This document shows positions 1 to 6,595 of a stretch of 64,000 bases of DNA, piece by piece (positions within the stretch are counted from its first letter, which is position 1; each line of letters opens with the position of its first letter). Under the pieces are notes generated by a model. That model saw only the letters and a list, made by a program, of their open reading frames with translations. It searched no databases and was not told the DNA's origin. The stretch comes from CAZICM01 sp964537685 (GTDB lineage: Bacteria; Myxococcota_A; Polyangia; Polyangiales; Polyangiaceae), in assembly GCA_964537685.1 (NCBI GenBank), contig CAZICM010000046.1:1-64000 (forward strand), in the 5' to 3' direction. The position numbers and the translations under genes were made by a program.

Positions 1-290
1 TGCTTAAAGAGCTTAAAGGATTGAATCAAGCGCAGGAGATCGTCATGAATATTGCTGAAGCCTATATCGAGGAAGGAAGGCTCCAGGGACGCGCGGAAGG
101 ACGAGCGGAAGGACGAGCGGAAGGACGCGCGGAAGGTAAACAGGAGACGCTGCGCAAGCTGCTTCAGTTGCGTTTTGGCCTCCTGCCAGAGTCCCTGCTG
201 AACCGCATTCAACAAGCTGGCCTCGCCGAATTGGATGTGTGGGAAGAACGCATTCTGTCGGCGTCTTCTCTGGCGGATGTCTTTCGATAG
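1..290 (+). CDS. Rpn/DUF4351-type transposase-like nuclease, C-terminal part
   Basis: The reading frame is already open at base 3, so the gene begins outside the window and only about 95 C-terminal residues are seen. The tail has the layout typical of Rpn-family (PD-(D/E)XK, recombination-promoting nuclease) proteins: a helix containing EIVMNIAEAYIEEGRLQG, a run of GRAE repeats, then an amphipathic segment with RFGLLPESL and the end ILSASSLADVF. The nuclease core, if intact, lies upstream and cannot be checked. The stop codon is followed one base later by a large perfect inverted repeat. The family call rests on C-terminal resemblance only. Confidence 0.65.
   Translation, partial: LKELKGLNQAQEIVMNIAEAYIEEGRLQGRAEGRAEGRAEGRAEGKQETLRKLLQLRFGLLPESLLNRIQQAGLAELDVWEERILSASSLADVFR
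87..134 (+). repeat. In-frame 12-bp tandem repeat (GRAE x4)
   Basis: Four tandem copies of a 12-base unit of the form ggacgNgcggaa encode Gly-Arg-Ala-Glu four times. Copies differ by a single base (gcg/gag). Because the unit is a multiple of three, copy-number change would alter linker length without shifting the frame. Such charged repeats are common near the C-terminus of Rpn/DUF4351 proteins. Confidence 0.85.
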
Positions 291-291
291 A

Positions 292-411
292 ACCCAACTC
301 ATCAAGCTGCTGCGCGCCTTTTGGCGTCGGTTGGGCTTCCTCACCGTACGATGTACGGCTCGGTCGCCCGCCCTAGCCAAAAGGCTGCTCGCGACGCTTG
401 ATGAGTTGGGT
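292..411. repeat. 120-bp fold-back (cruciform-forming) inverted repeat
   Basis: The outer arms are a perfect 16-bp inverted repeat: ACCCAACTCATCAAGC at 292-307 and its exact reverse complement at 396-411. A second perfect pair lies inside (316-325, GCCTTTTGGC, with 376-385, GCCAAAAGGC). The tip is a third hairpin, CCGTAC-gat-GTACGG (344-358). The whole could fold into one long stem-loop. It starts just after the stop of the Rpn-like gene and ends 24 bases before the convergent gene at 435. It could be a miniature or fold-back mobile element, a REP-like repeat or a bidirectional terminator; no poly-T run follows either arm. Confidence 0.8.
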
Positions 412-434
412 CCTGGCGCTTTTGGAAGCGATTT

Positions 435-1652
435 TCATCGATTGTTGCGAGCAGTCTTTCGTCTTCTCGCAGTATAACTTCCCGCTATCAACAAAAGCAA
501 TCCGATCGTAATGGATTCGTTGGTGTCCGTCTGCGAGCCAACCCGGCATCCGCAGCCTCCTCCATCGTCTGGATTTTGACCTCCGGTCGCATTTCCTCCG
601 CCTGATCCGTTTCCTGCCCCTGTGCCCACGCCGCCGCTTCCTACGGGGTTTCCGCCGCCGCTTCCGCTGCTTTGGCCGCCGCTTCCCGTTGCGCTTCCGC
701 CTTGTCCCATGCCGCCCGCCCCGCCCGTGCCCGTTTGACCATTGCAAATGGTTGTGTGGGTCGTTCGGGTGTTTGCGCAATTGGTTGGTGATGCACAATC
801 CGGTTCAGGTAATTGAGGCGGTGCATTCGGGAATTGGTTCGGATTGTTGCCAATATCGCCCGGATTGGGATAGGCTAGCGCTGTCGATTCCCAGTCGGCA
901 AAAGGTGGGTTTTCGATCCAGCCAAATACTTTTTCCTGGTAGGGCGCGCCGCCTCCTACTTGAGGGTTCCATACGCCGCGATTGGCATTGTAATTGGGGT
1001 TGTTGGGGTTGTTGACATAGGCAAGGCCATTGTAGGCCCACGCCGCCGCGTACCAGTGTTCGATGATGGAGGGCTGGTTGTCTCCAACGCATTCGGTGGC
1101 AATCCATTTCGAGGCCAAAATGCGGGTGCCTGTGGCTAGGTTGTAGGTGGGATCGCCCGCAACAAGATTTCGATCGAAATCAGGATTCTCACCATTGTGC
1201 ATGCCGCTTGTGACCTGGCCTATGCCATATCCGCAATCAAATGAAATAATTGTTCTGGATGGACCGCCTACTTGATCGGATGGGGTTGTGGGGACGCAGA
1301 ATTGTCTCCATCCAGATTCCTGCATGGCAATTCCTTTGAGCAATTCGCATGGAAAGCGGGCGGGGACGACATGGTAGGGTTCGGGGACGCCGCAGCCTTG
1401 GCCAATATCGCTGACGGTGGGGCCTTTGTTTCCCCAGACGCTCGGGCCCTGGGCCACCAAATCGAAAATGGCGTTCCATTCTTGCTGGCTTGGGTTGGTG
1501 CCGTTGACGGCTTCGACGCCGCAGTTGTTGTTGTTGTTGACGCTGGATGCGGTGTAGCAGGGGCAGTATTGGGCGAGCGCCGGCTGGCTATAGATGGCGA
1601 ATCCCAGTAGCGCCGTTGAATACGATAGAATATGAATAAATTTTGATTTCAT
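435..1652 (-). CDS. Secreted lytic-transglycosylase-like protein with MYXO-CTERM-like anchor
   Basis: Probable peptidoglycan-active envelope protein of 405 residues. A Sec signal peptide ends near ALAQ (residue 28). The middle resembles the SLT/goose-lysozyme fold: KGIAMQESGW supplies the candidate catalytic Glu112, followed by GYGIGQVTSG (141-150) and AWAYNG (about 205). After about residue 290 comes a Gly/Ser-rich spacer, then a Cys-containing GCGC motif, a hydrophobic helix (ITIGLLLLIAGSY) and a basic tail with ARRRK, which is the layout of the MYXO-CTERM sorting signal. The ATG overlaps the stop of the upstream gene as ATGA (1649-1652), so the two are probably translationally coupled. The transglycosylase role is inferred from short motifs. 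Confidence 0.72.
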   Translation of the reverse strand: MKSKFIHILSYSTALLGFAIYSQPALAQYCPCYTASSVNNNNNCGVEAVNGTNPSQQEWNAIFDLVAQGPSVWGNKGPTVSDIGQGCGVPEPYHVVPARFPCELLKGIAMQESGWRQFCVPTTPSDQVGGPSRTIISFDCGYGIGQVTSGMHNGENPDFDRNLVAGDPTYNLATGTRILASKWIATECVGDNQPSIIEHWYAAAWAYNGLAYVNNPNNPNYNANRGVWNPQVGGGAPYQEKVFGWIENPPFADWESTALAYPNPGDIGNNPNQFPNAPPQLPEPDCASPTNCANTRTTHTTICNGQTGTGGAGGMGQGGSATGSGGQSSGSGGGNPVGSGGVGTGAGNGSGGGNATGGQNPDDGGGCGCRVGSQTDTNESITIGLLLLIAGSYTARRRKTARNNR

Positions 1653-2833
1653 TGGGAACTCTCCTTGCCTTCGCTGATGAATCCCGCGATTTCCGCCCTA
1701 GATCCAGAAGGTACGGCGAGGGTGCTGACTTTGCCTGTGTTGACTTCTATGACGAAAGGAATGGGGATCTCGCTGGGGAGTGTGTGTTCGATGGCGGCCC
1801 ATTGTCCGTCGGTGGAAATGGCGGTGACGGCGTCCATGCCCTGGCCCAGCGGAGCGGAGAGGGGCGAAGGGCTGCCTAGGAAGGCCATGCCGCTTTGGGC
1901 GTAGGGATTGTAAACAATTCCTCCCGTGGGCCACACATGCGGCGATAGGGTCATGCTTGGATTTTCGTAGAGGCGTGTGCGTGTGAGGGTGTGGAGGTCA
2001 ATTCGTTCGATGGTCCATAATTTAGAATTGGATTCATGGCGGCCTCTAAAAACAAGCTGGCCATTGGATTCATCGATGGAAAAGTCGCGGGCGAAGGGCG
2101 GTAATTTTGAAAGAATTGGCCGCATATTCCCGCTGTCCGCATCGACGGCGACGATATCGGCGCCTGTTTGGCTGACGCGGTAGAGCACGATTTCATTGAG
2201 GTAGGCGCCCGCGAGGTGGGCGAGATAGCCGCTGTGGGTATGAATGGTGTGAAGCGTGCCGCTTCCGAGGTCGACTTCGTCGATGAACAATTCATCGGTG
2301 CGCAGATTGGAAATGCTTTGGGTGGGCAATTCGGGGCCTGCCTTGCCCCGGGCCACAAATACCCGGCCCGATTTCATAATGAGAGGGCGAGCGCCATATA
2401 CAATCGAATTGCAAAGCTCGGCGGGCGGTGTATGAGGGCTAAGCCGAAATAAGCTTGAATTAAAGGATTTATCTCGGCTTGGATCGGTATCCGCCACGGC
2501 CAATACAATTGATTTGCCAGGCACAACGCGCCCGCGCACAAAGGCATTGGGTAAATGGTTAAAGGTGGCCACCGGGGCGGAGGGCGTGCCGCCGCCTGGG
2601 GTAGCCAAGTAGAGGGACGTGTGCAAGGCGCCCGGTTTGGTCACTAAAAGTGCAACCGATGGTCCTTGAACGTCGATCGAATTTGAAGCGTGGGCAGGTG
2701 TGACCGAGCGCTCCAAAGGGATGAAGGATGCGCCGATTGCGATCGATGCCGCAGCCAGCGCGAGGCGAGTGCTTATACCAAAATATCGAGTTCTCACGCT
2801 TCGATGGTAGGCGCTGGGTCGCCGAAGGTTCAA
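1649..2833 (-). CDS. Secreted beta-propeller-like protein of unknown function
   Basis: A 394-residue exported protein. The N-terminus has a basic stretch, a hydrophobic helix (LALAAASIAIGASF) and a likely cleavage site at PAHA-SN. The rest is made of short strand-rich repeats of the kind seen in TolB/WD40-like propellers (for example DSGNMRPILSKLPPFARDFS and ISTDGQWAAIEHTLPSE). No catalytic motif is visible. The start is uncertain: TTG at 2833 gives the longest form, and GTG at 2797 would still keep the signal peptide; neither has a clear Shine-Dalgarno. It forms an overlapping operon with the lytic-transglycosylase-like gene, and the partner suggests a role in the cell envelope. Confidence 0.6.
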   Translation of the reverse strand: MNLRRPSAYHRSVRTRYFGISTRLALAAASIAIGASFIPLERSVTPAHASNSIDVQGPSVALLVTKPGALHTSLYLATPGGGTPSAPVATFNHLPNAFVRGRVVPGKSIVLAVADTDPSRDKSFNSSLFRLSPHTPPAELCNSIVYGARPLIMKSGRVFVARGKAGPELPTQSISNLRTDELFIDEVDLGSGTLHTIHTHSGYLAHLAGAYLNEIVLYRVSQTGADIVAVDADSGNMRPILSKLPPFARDFSIDESNGQLVFRGRHESNSKLWTIERIDLHTLTRTRLYENPSMTLSPHVWPTGGIVYNPYAQSGMAFLGSPSPLSAPLGQGMDAVTAISTDGQWAAIEHTLPSEIPIPFVIEVNTGKVSTLAVPSGSRAEIAGFISEGKESSQ

Positions 2834-2915
2834 GGTCGGTGATGGTCTTGTGAAAGTGGGCTGAGCTGTCTTTGGGCTCTTGCGAAATGGGTTGGAGGTC
2901 TGCTCCTCTAGGGTG

Positions 2916-3722
2916 ATGCAACAGCCGCCTTTTCAGCCGCCGCCCGGAGGGTATGGGGGTCCGCCGCCTGGAGGAGGGTATGGGGGTCCGCCGCCCGGAG
3001 GGTATGGGGGTCCGCCGCCCGGAGGGTATGGGGGTCCGCCGCCTGGAGGAGGATATGGGGGTCCGCCGCCTGGAGGAGGATATGGCGGGCCGCCGATGGG
3101 AATGATGCCGGGGCCGCCGAAAAAAGAAGGTCCGAGCGCCGCCGTGATTGCGCTTGTGGGGCTGGTCGTTGCGGCGATGCTTGGGTTGGGCGGCTGTGTG
3201 CTGTGTATTATGGTGGGAAGCCGGGCGGATTCGTCGGCGCAGGCTCCACCGCGCGATCCATCGGGACAAGAGCTTCCGCAGAAATCGAATTCCGATCAGG
3301 CGACGTGGATTACGAGCGAGCGGCCCTATGTGAAATTCCTAGCGCCGCCGGGATGGACGCAACATCTCAAGGGCGATTGGGGTGTGTTTACGTCGCAGGA
3401 TGGCGCGGCCGTATTTGCATTCACGACCTTTAATCAGCCCGGTGAGTCAACGGCGCGTTTGGGCAAGGCGGCGTGGGTGTTGGGGGTTGATGATGTTCGC
3501 TGGGGATCGCCTTCATCTGGGACGATTGGCACCGATGGATTTAAGGCGCGTATGGGCGAGGGGAGCTGCCGTTTTCAGGGGCCCGATGGATATATTTGGT
3601 ATGCGACGGTCGATCCGGGAGGGGCGGATCAGATTTTGTTGATCTATACGGTGAGCGCTAAGGGAGGCGCGGTGCACAAGGAAGCGGTGCTGAAGTCAAT
3701 ACGATCGCTGACGCGGCGCTAG
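2916..3722 (+). CDS. Pro/Gly/Tyr-rich single-pass membrane protein
   Basis: About 268 residues. The N-terminal 70 residues are a low-complexity tract of PPPGGYGG repeats facing the cytoplasm. One transmembrane helix follows (AAVIALVGLVVAAMLGLGGC), then a spacer and a C-terminal globular domain of about 150 residues with YVKFLAPPGWTQHLKGDW, probably outside the membrane. This layout is common in myxobacterial hypothetical proteins. ATG 2916 is chosen because the repeat tract begins right after it; GTG at 2913 and TTG at 2880 are in-frame alternatives. It diverges from the propeller gene. The function is unknown. Confidence 0.65.
   Translation: MQQPPFQPPPGGYGGPPPGGGYGGPPPGGYGGPPPGGYGGPPPGGGYGGPPPGGGYGGPPMGMMPGPPKKEGPSAAVIALVGLVVAAMLGLGGCVLCIMVGSRADSSAQAPPRDPSGQELPQKSNSDQATWITSERPYVKFLAPPGWTQHLKGDWGVFTSQDGAAVFAFTTFNQPGESTARLGKAAWVLGVDDVRWGSPSSGTIGTDGFKARMGEGSCRFQGPDGYIWYATVDPGGADQILLIYTVSAKGGAVHKEAVLKSIRSLTRR
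2937..3089 (+). repeat. Tandem PPPGG(G)YGG coding repeat, 6 units
   Basis: Six near-identical units of 24 or 27 bases encode PPPGGYGG or PPPGGGYGG in the order 8, 9, 8, 8, 9, 9 residues. Units match almost base for base, which points to recent expansion by slippage or recombination. The 24/27-base mix keeps the frame. The tract is the cytoplasmic low-complexity tail of the membrane protein. Confidence 0.9.
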
Positions 3723-3881
3723 CGGGAAGGGGTTGTGGGCAAGGGCGCCGCTGGATTTTGAACGCAATTCAGATGTGATGACGGGCATGCTGCCAAAAAT
3801 GCACCGTCATCCATGCCAAATACGCATTCACCGCAGGGCTTTCCTCCTTGGCCGTTGCTTTTCCCGCCATCATTTAGGCTA

Positions 3882-3893
3882 GAGGCATGCCTC
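3882..3893. promoter_or_regulatory. Perfect 12-bp palindrome upstream of cytochrome operon
   Basis: GAGGCATGCCTC is a perfect palindrome 32 bases before the ATG at 3926, inside the 203-base gap 3723-3925. That gap holds no other gene. A dimeric regulator could bind here, but a 12-base palindrome can also occur by chance and no cognate regulator is adjacent. Confidence 0.3.
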
Positions 3894-3925
3894 ATGCATG
3901 TTTTTGAGCGGGGAGATAAATACGG

Positions 3926-4504
3926 ATGATTGCCTATCAACGCATCTGCATCTGCTCATGGCTTCTGCTTGGACTCGTCCAGGCTTGCGGCGGTTCCGAG
4001 CCGGAGGAAAATGGGAGTTCATCCTCGGGAATGAGTATGGATGCAGGGGTGGATGTCTCTCCCATTCCCTATGCCCTTCATGTCAAGGTTGCCCTTCAGG
4101 ATGAGGGGCAAGGGGTTGCCGTCGGTGCCCAAAATGGTGCAACGGTCTATGTCCAACCTGCGGAATTGATAGGTAAAGCTGTTGTGTGGGCTACGGCGCC
4201 TGGAGGCGAGCCCATTTTTAATGTGACGCCCATCGAGTTTGGTACGACCACGCTAAGCCAAAACCTGGATGCCGAAGTTCATTCATCCGCAAAATATACG
4301 GATGGCCCCTGGGAAATGGCCCTGTTTATTTCTCTTGCAGGGGCCAGCCCTTTCGCAGGTCCTCAGCCCGGGGATTTGGCAGCGTTTGATAATTCTCCGC
4401 CCCCCGCCGGTCAGCCGCCGGTGACGGGTATCTCGGTCCGAATGACGGTGATGGGAGCCGATGCTCATGCCGAGCTCGATAATCAATATTTTATTCAATA
4501 TTGA
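3926..4504 (+). CDS. Lipoprotein of unknown function, first gene of cytochrome operon
   Basis: A 192-residue predicted lipoprotein. The signal peptide ends in a lipobox-like LVQAC, so Cys21 would be lipidated, followed by an acidic/Ser-rich linker (PEENGSSSSG). The rest is strand-rich with no recognised motif and no haem-binding CxxCH. A purine-rich gcggggag stretch about 10 bases upstream supports the ATG. The gene sits at or just before the start of the MauG-like gene, so it may be a partner or anchor for the haem proteins; that is inferred only from position. Confidence 0.65.
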   Translation: MIAYQRICICSWLLLGLVQACGGSEPEENGSSSSGMSMDAGVDVSPIPYALHVKVALQDEGQGVAVGAQNGATVYVQPAELIGKAVVWATAPGGEPIFNVTPIEFGTTTLSQNLDAEVHSSAKYTDGPWEMALFISLAGASPFAGPQPGDLAAFDNSPPPAGQPPVTGISVRMTVMGADAHAELDNQYFIQY

Positions 4505-4509
4505 GCGAT

Positions 4510-5607
4510 ATGCGCCCTGCTTTTGCCCTCGCGGCCGCTTTCTTGTTCTGGAACGTTGGGTGTGGAGAATCTCCCGGGGCTTCGTCTATCCCGGCGTTGC
4601 GAGATCCACAATTCGGTCCTGTTCCTCCTTTGCCTGATTGGCCGGACGATCCTCCCACGCAAGCCAAAGTCCAGTTAGGGCGGGCGCTCTTCTTCGATCC
4701 GCGCCTGTCGGGCAGTGGCCAGACCAGTTGTGATAAATGCCATGGGGCTGCCACCCGCTTTCAGGATAATCTGCGAAAGTCCGTTCCCGATCGTTCCTTT
4801 CCTTTGGTTGAGCCTCGCACCCGCCGCAATACGACATCGATGCTCAATATTGTATATGCTCCCATATTTCGGTGGGATGGCTCTCAGGTTGACCTGGTCA
4901 GCGCCATGGTCCATCCTTTGATGGAAGAAAACATGAACTTAGGTCTAGATCTGGGGGCCGCCCAAACGGTTCTTCAAGAGAGGATTACCCAACAAGCACC
5001 GGGCTATATTCCCTTGTTTCAGTCTGCTTTTGGTGTCGATCCGGCGGGTCAAGCGCCGGCGGATGTGTGGCGTTTGACAGGCAGGGCGCTCGCGGCCTTT
5101 ATACGCGGGGCGGTCTCAATCCATTCTCCTTTCGATCGCTGGAATGCGGGCGATGACGGTGCGATGAATGAGCGGGCGGTTCGGGGGTTTGAGATTTTCA
5201 AGGGCCGCGGGCGCTGTTCACGATGCCATTCCGGGCCTCTGTTTTCAGACTTTTTGTTTCACAATGTCTCGACGTCACTTCCAGATGCCAATGGGAAGCG
5301 GGAGGATGAAGGCCGTTTCGAGGTCAGCGGAAGAGTTGAAGACCGGGGCGCTTTTCTTACGCCGACACTTCGGGGGGCATACGATACACAACCATATCTA
5401 CATGATGGGAGCGCTTTGTTTCTTCGGGATGTGGTCCGGCATTTTGGAAGCGCGGCAGTGCTGGCCGATCCCGCTTTCGATCCGCTTCTAGATCCGGCGC
5501 CCTCGCTCAGCGACGGCGAGGTCGAAGATGTGGTGGCGTTTATTGGAAGCCTCCGCGGAGAACCCTTGGGGGATGAGTTCTTGCCCCCGCCTGATGGATT
5601 ACCTTGA
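4510..5607 (+). CDS. Dihaem cytochrome c peroxidase / MauG-family protein
   Basis: An exported dihaem protein of the bacterial cytochrome c peroxidase/MauG family, which reduces peroxide or carries out radical protein oxidation in the periplasm. Two CxxCH motifs are visible: CDKCH (residues 74-78 from this start) and CSRCH (236-240). The family blocks TTSMLNIVYAPIFRWDGS and VHPLMEENMNLG lie between them. The N-terminus has a lipobox-like NVGC, so the protein is probably lipid-anchored. Length is normal for the family. TTG at 4501, overlapping the upstream stop, is an alternative start. Whether it is a true peroxidase or a MauG-like oxidase cannot be settled from these motifs. Confidence 0.88.
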   Translation: MRPAFALAAAFLFWNVGCGESPGASSIPALRDPQFGPVPPLPDWPDDPPTQAKVQLGRALFFDPRLSGSGQTSCDKCHGAATRFQDNLRKSVPDRSFPLVEPRTRRNTTSMLNIVYAPIFRWDGSQVDLVSAMVHPLMEENMNLGLDLGAAQTVLQERITQQAPGYIPLFQSAFGVDPAGQAPADVWRLTGRALAAFIRGAVSIHSPFDRWNAGDDGAMNERAVRGFEIFKGRGRCSRCHSGPLFSDFLFHNVSTSLPDANGKREDEGRFEVSGRVEDRGAFLTPTLRGAYDTQPYLHDGSALFLRDVVRHFGSAAVLADPAFDPLLDPAPSLSDGEVEDVVAFIGSLRGEPLGDEFLPPPDGLP

Positions 5608-5626
5608 ATAAAGTCTGGAGGTTACG

Positions 5627-6586
5627 ATGAATTTTCTTCGAGATCTGCTTCCATGTTTGTTTGTCGGTCTCGCCGCTTGTGGAGGTGATGAGACGAGCAC
5701 CGTTCCGCAAAAGCCGGTTCCATCCGTTGAACGAGGCCAATACATGGCCGAGCGTTTGGGTCCATGTGGACAGTGTCACACCCCCAAAGATGCCATGGGC
5801 GCCCCGGATGATACCCGGCATTTTGGAGGAAACGATTGCTTTATCGATATTGACCCGATGGATGATATGATCGGATGCCTGGCTGCTCCCAATATCACCA
5901 ATCATCCAACAGGCTTGGCCAATCGCACCGATGCCGAGATTCGCGCGATGATTACCACGGGGATAAGGCCCGATGGTAGCGTCATGTTTCCAATGATGCC
6001 TTATTTTGTTATCCATACCTTCACGGATGTGGATATCGACTCCATTGTTTTATATTTGCGCTCGGTTCCCGGGGTCGATCGGGTGACAGCGAAGAGTCAG
6101 CCGCCCTTTAATATGCCCCCGCCATCAGCGCCTCCCCCGCTTTCCGAGGCCGAGATGCCGATGCCCACCACGAAAACCGATGCCGCCATGAGAGGCCGTT
6201 ATTTGGTCGTGGGTGCGTGTATTACATGCCATACGCCACTGGTGGACCCGACGGATTTCCGAAAACTCGATACAAGCAAGTTGTTTGCTGGAGGGTATGC
6301 CTTTTCAACCCCGGTGCTCGGTTTGCCGAGTCCGCCTTTTCCAGCGGTCATTTATTCGAGCAATTTGACACCTGAGCCTTCGACGGGACTAGGGTATAGC
6401 AAAGAGCAGTTAACGGCGCTTTTGAAATCGGGAAATGATAAAGGGGGCAAGCCTGTCTGTCCCCCCATGCCCATCAAGGGAGCGTATCAGGGGCTTTCGG
6501 ATAGCGATATCAGTGATATGGCGGACTATATTCTCGCGCTGCCTCCGGTCATGAACGCCGTTCCGGGCACCTGCGAGGGGATGTAA
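5627..6586 (+). CDS. Dihaem cytochrome c lipoprotein
   Basis: A predicted lipid-anchored electron-transfer protein of 319 residues. The signal sequence has a lipobox-like GLAAC (Cys18). Two class-I-type haem domains each carry one CxxCH: CGQCH at 47-51 and CITCH at 198-202. They are separated by a Pro-rich hinge (PPPSAPPPLSEAE). Met-rich segments such as MFPMMP could supply axial ligands. A clear GGAGG lies 7-8 bases before the ATG. It follows the MauG-like gene by 19 bases, so it probably passes electrons to or from that enzyme. It ends 10 bases from the convergent sulfatase gene. Confidence 0.85.
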   Translation: MNFLRDLLPCLFVGLAACGGDETSTVPQKPVPSVERGQYMAERLGPCGQCHTPKDAMGAPDDTRHFGGNDCFIDIDPMDDMIGCLAAPNITNHPTGLANRTDAEIRAMITTGIRPDGSVMFPMMPYFVIHTFTDVDIDSIVLYLRSVPGVDRVTAKSQPPFNMPPPSAPPPLSEAEMPMPTTKTDAAMRGRYLVVGACITCHTPLVDPTDFRKLDTSKLFAGGYAFSTPVLGLPSPPFPAVIYSSNLTPEPSTGLGYSKEQLTALLKSGNDKGGKPVCPPMPIKGAYQGLSDSDISDMADYILALPPVMNAVPGTCEGM

Positions 6587-6595
6587 GTGGTGGGC

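Noticed and set aside
2937..3089. Tandem repeats as a CRISPR array
   Set aside because: The repeats are contiguous, coding and without spacers.
2559..3269. Long Arg/Pro-rich open frame on the minus strand
   Set aside because: It is the antisense of the PPPGGYGG repeat tract and the end of the propeller gene; its composition is that of a reverse-read repeat.
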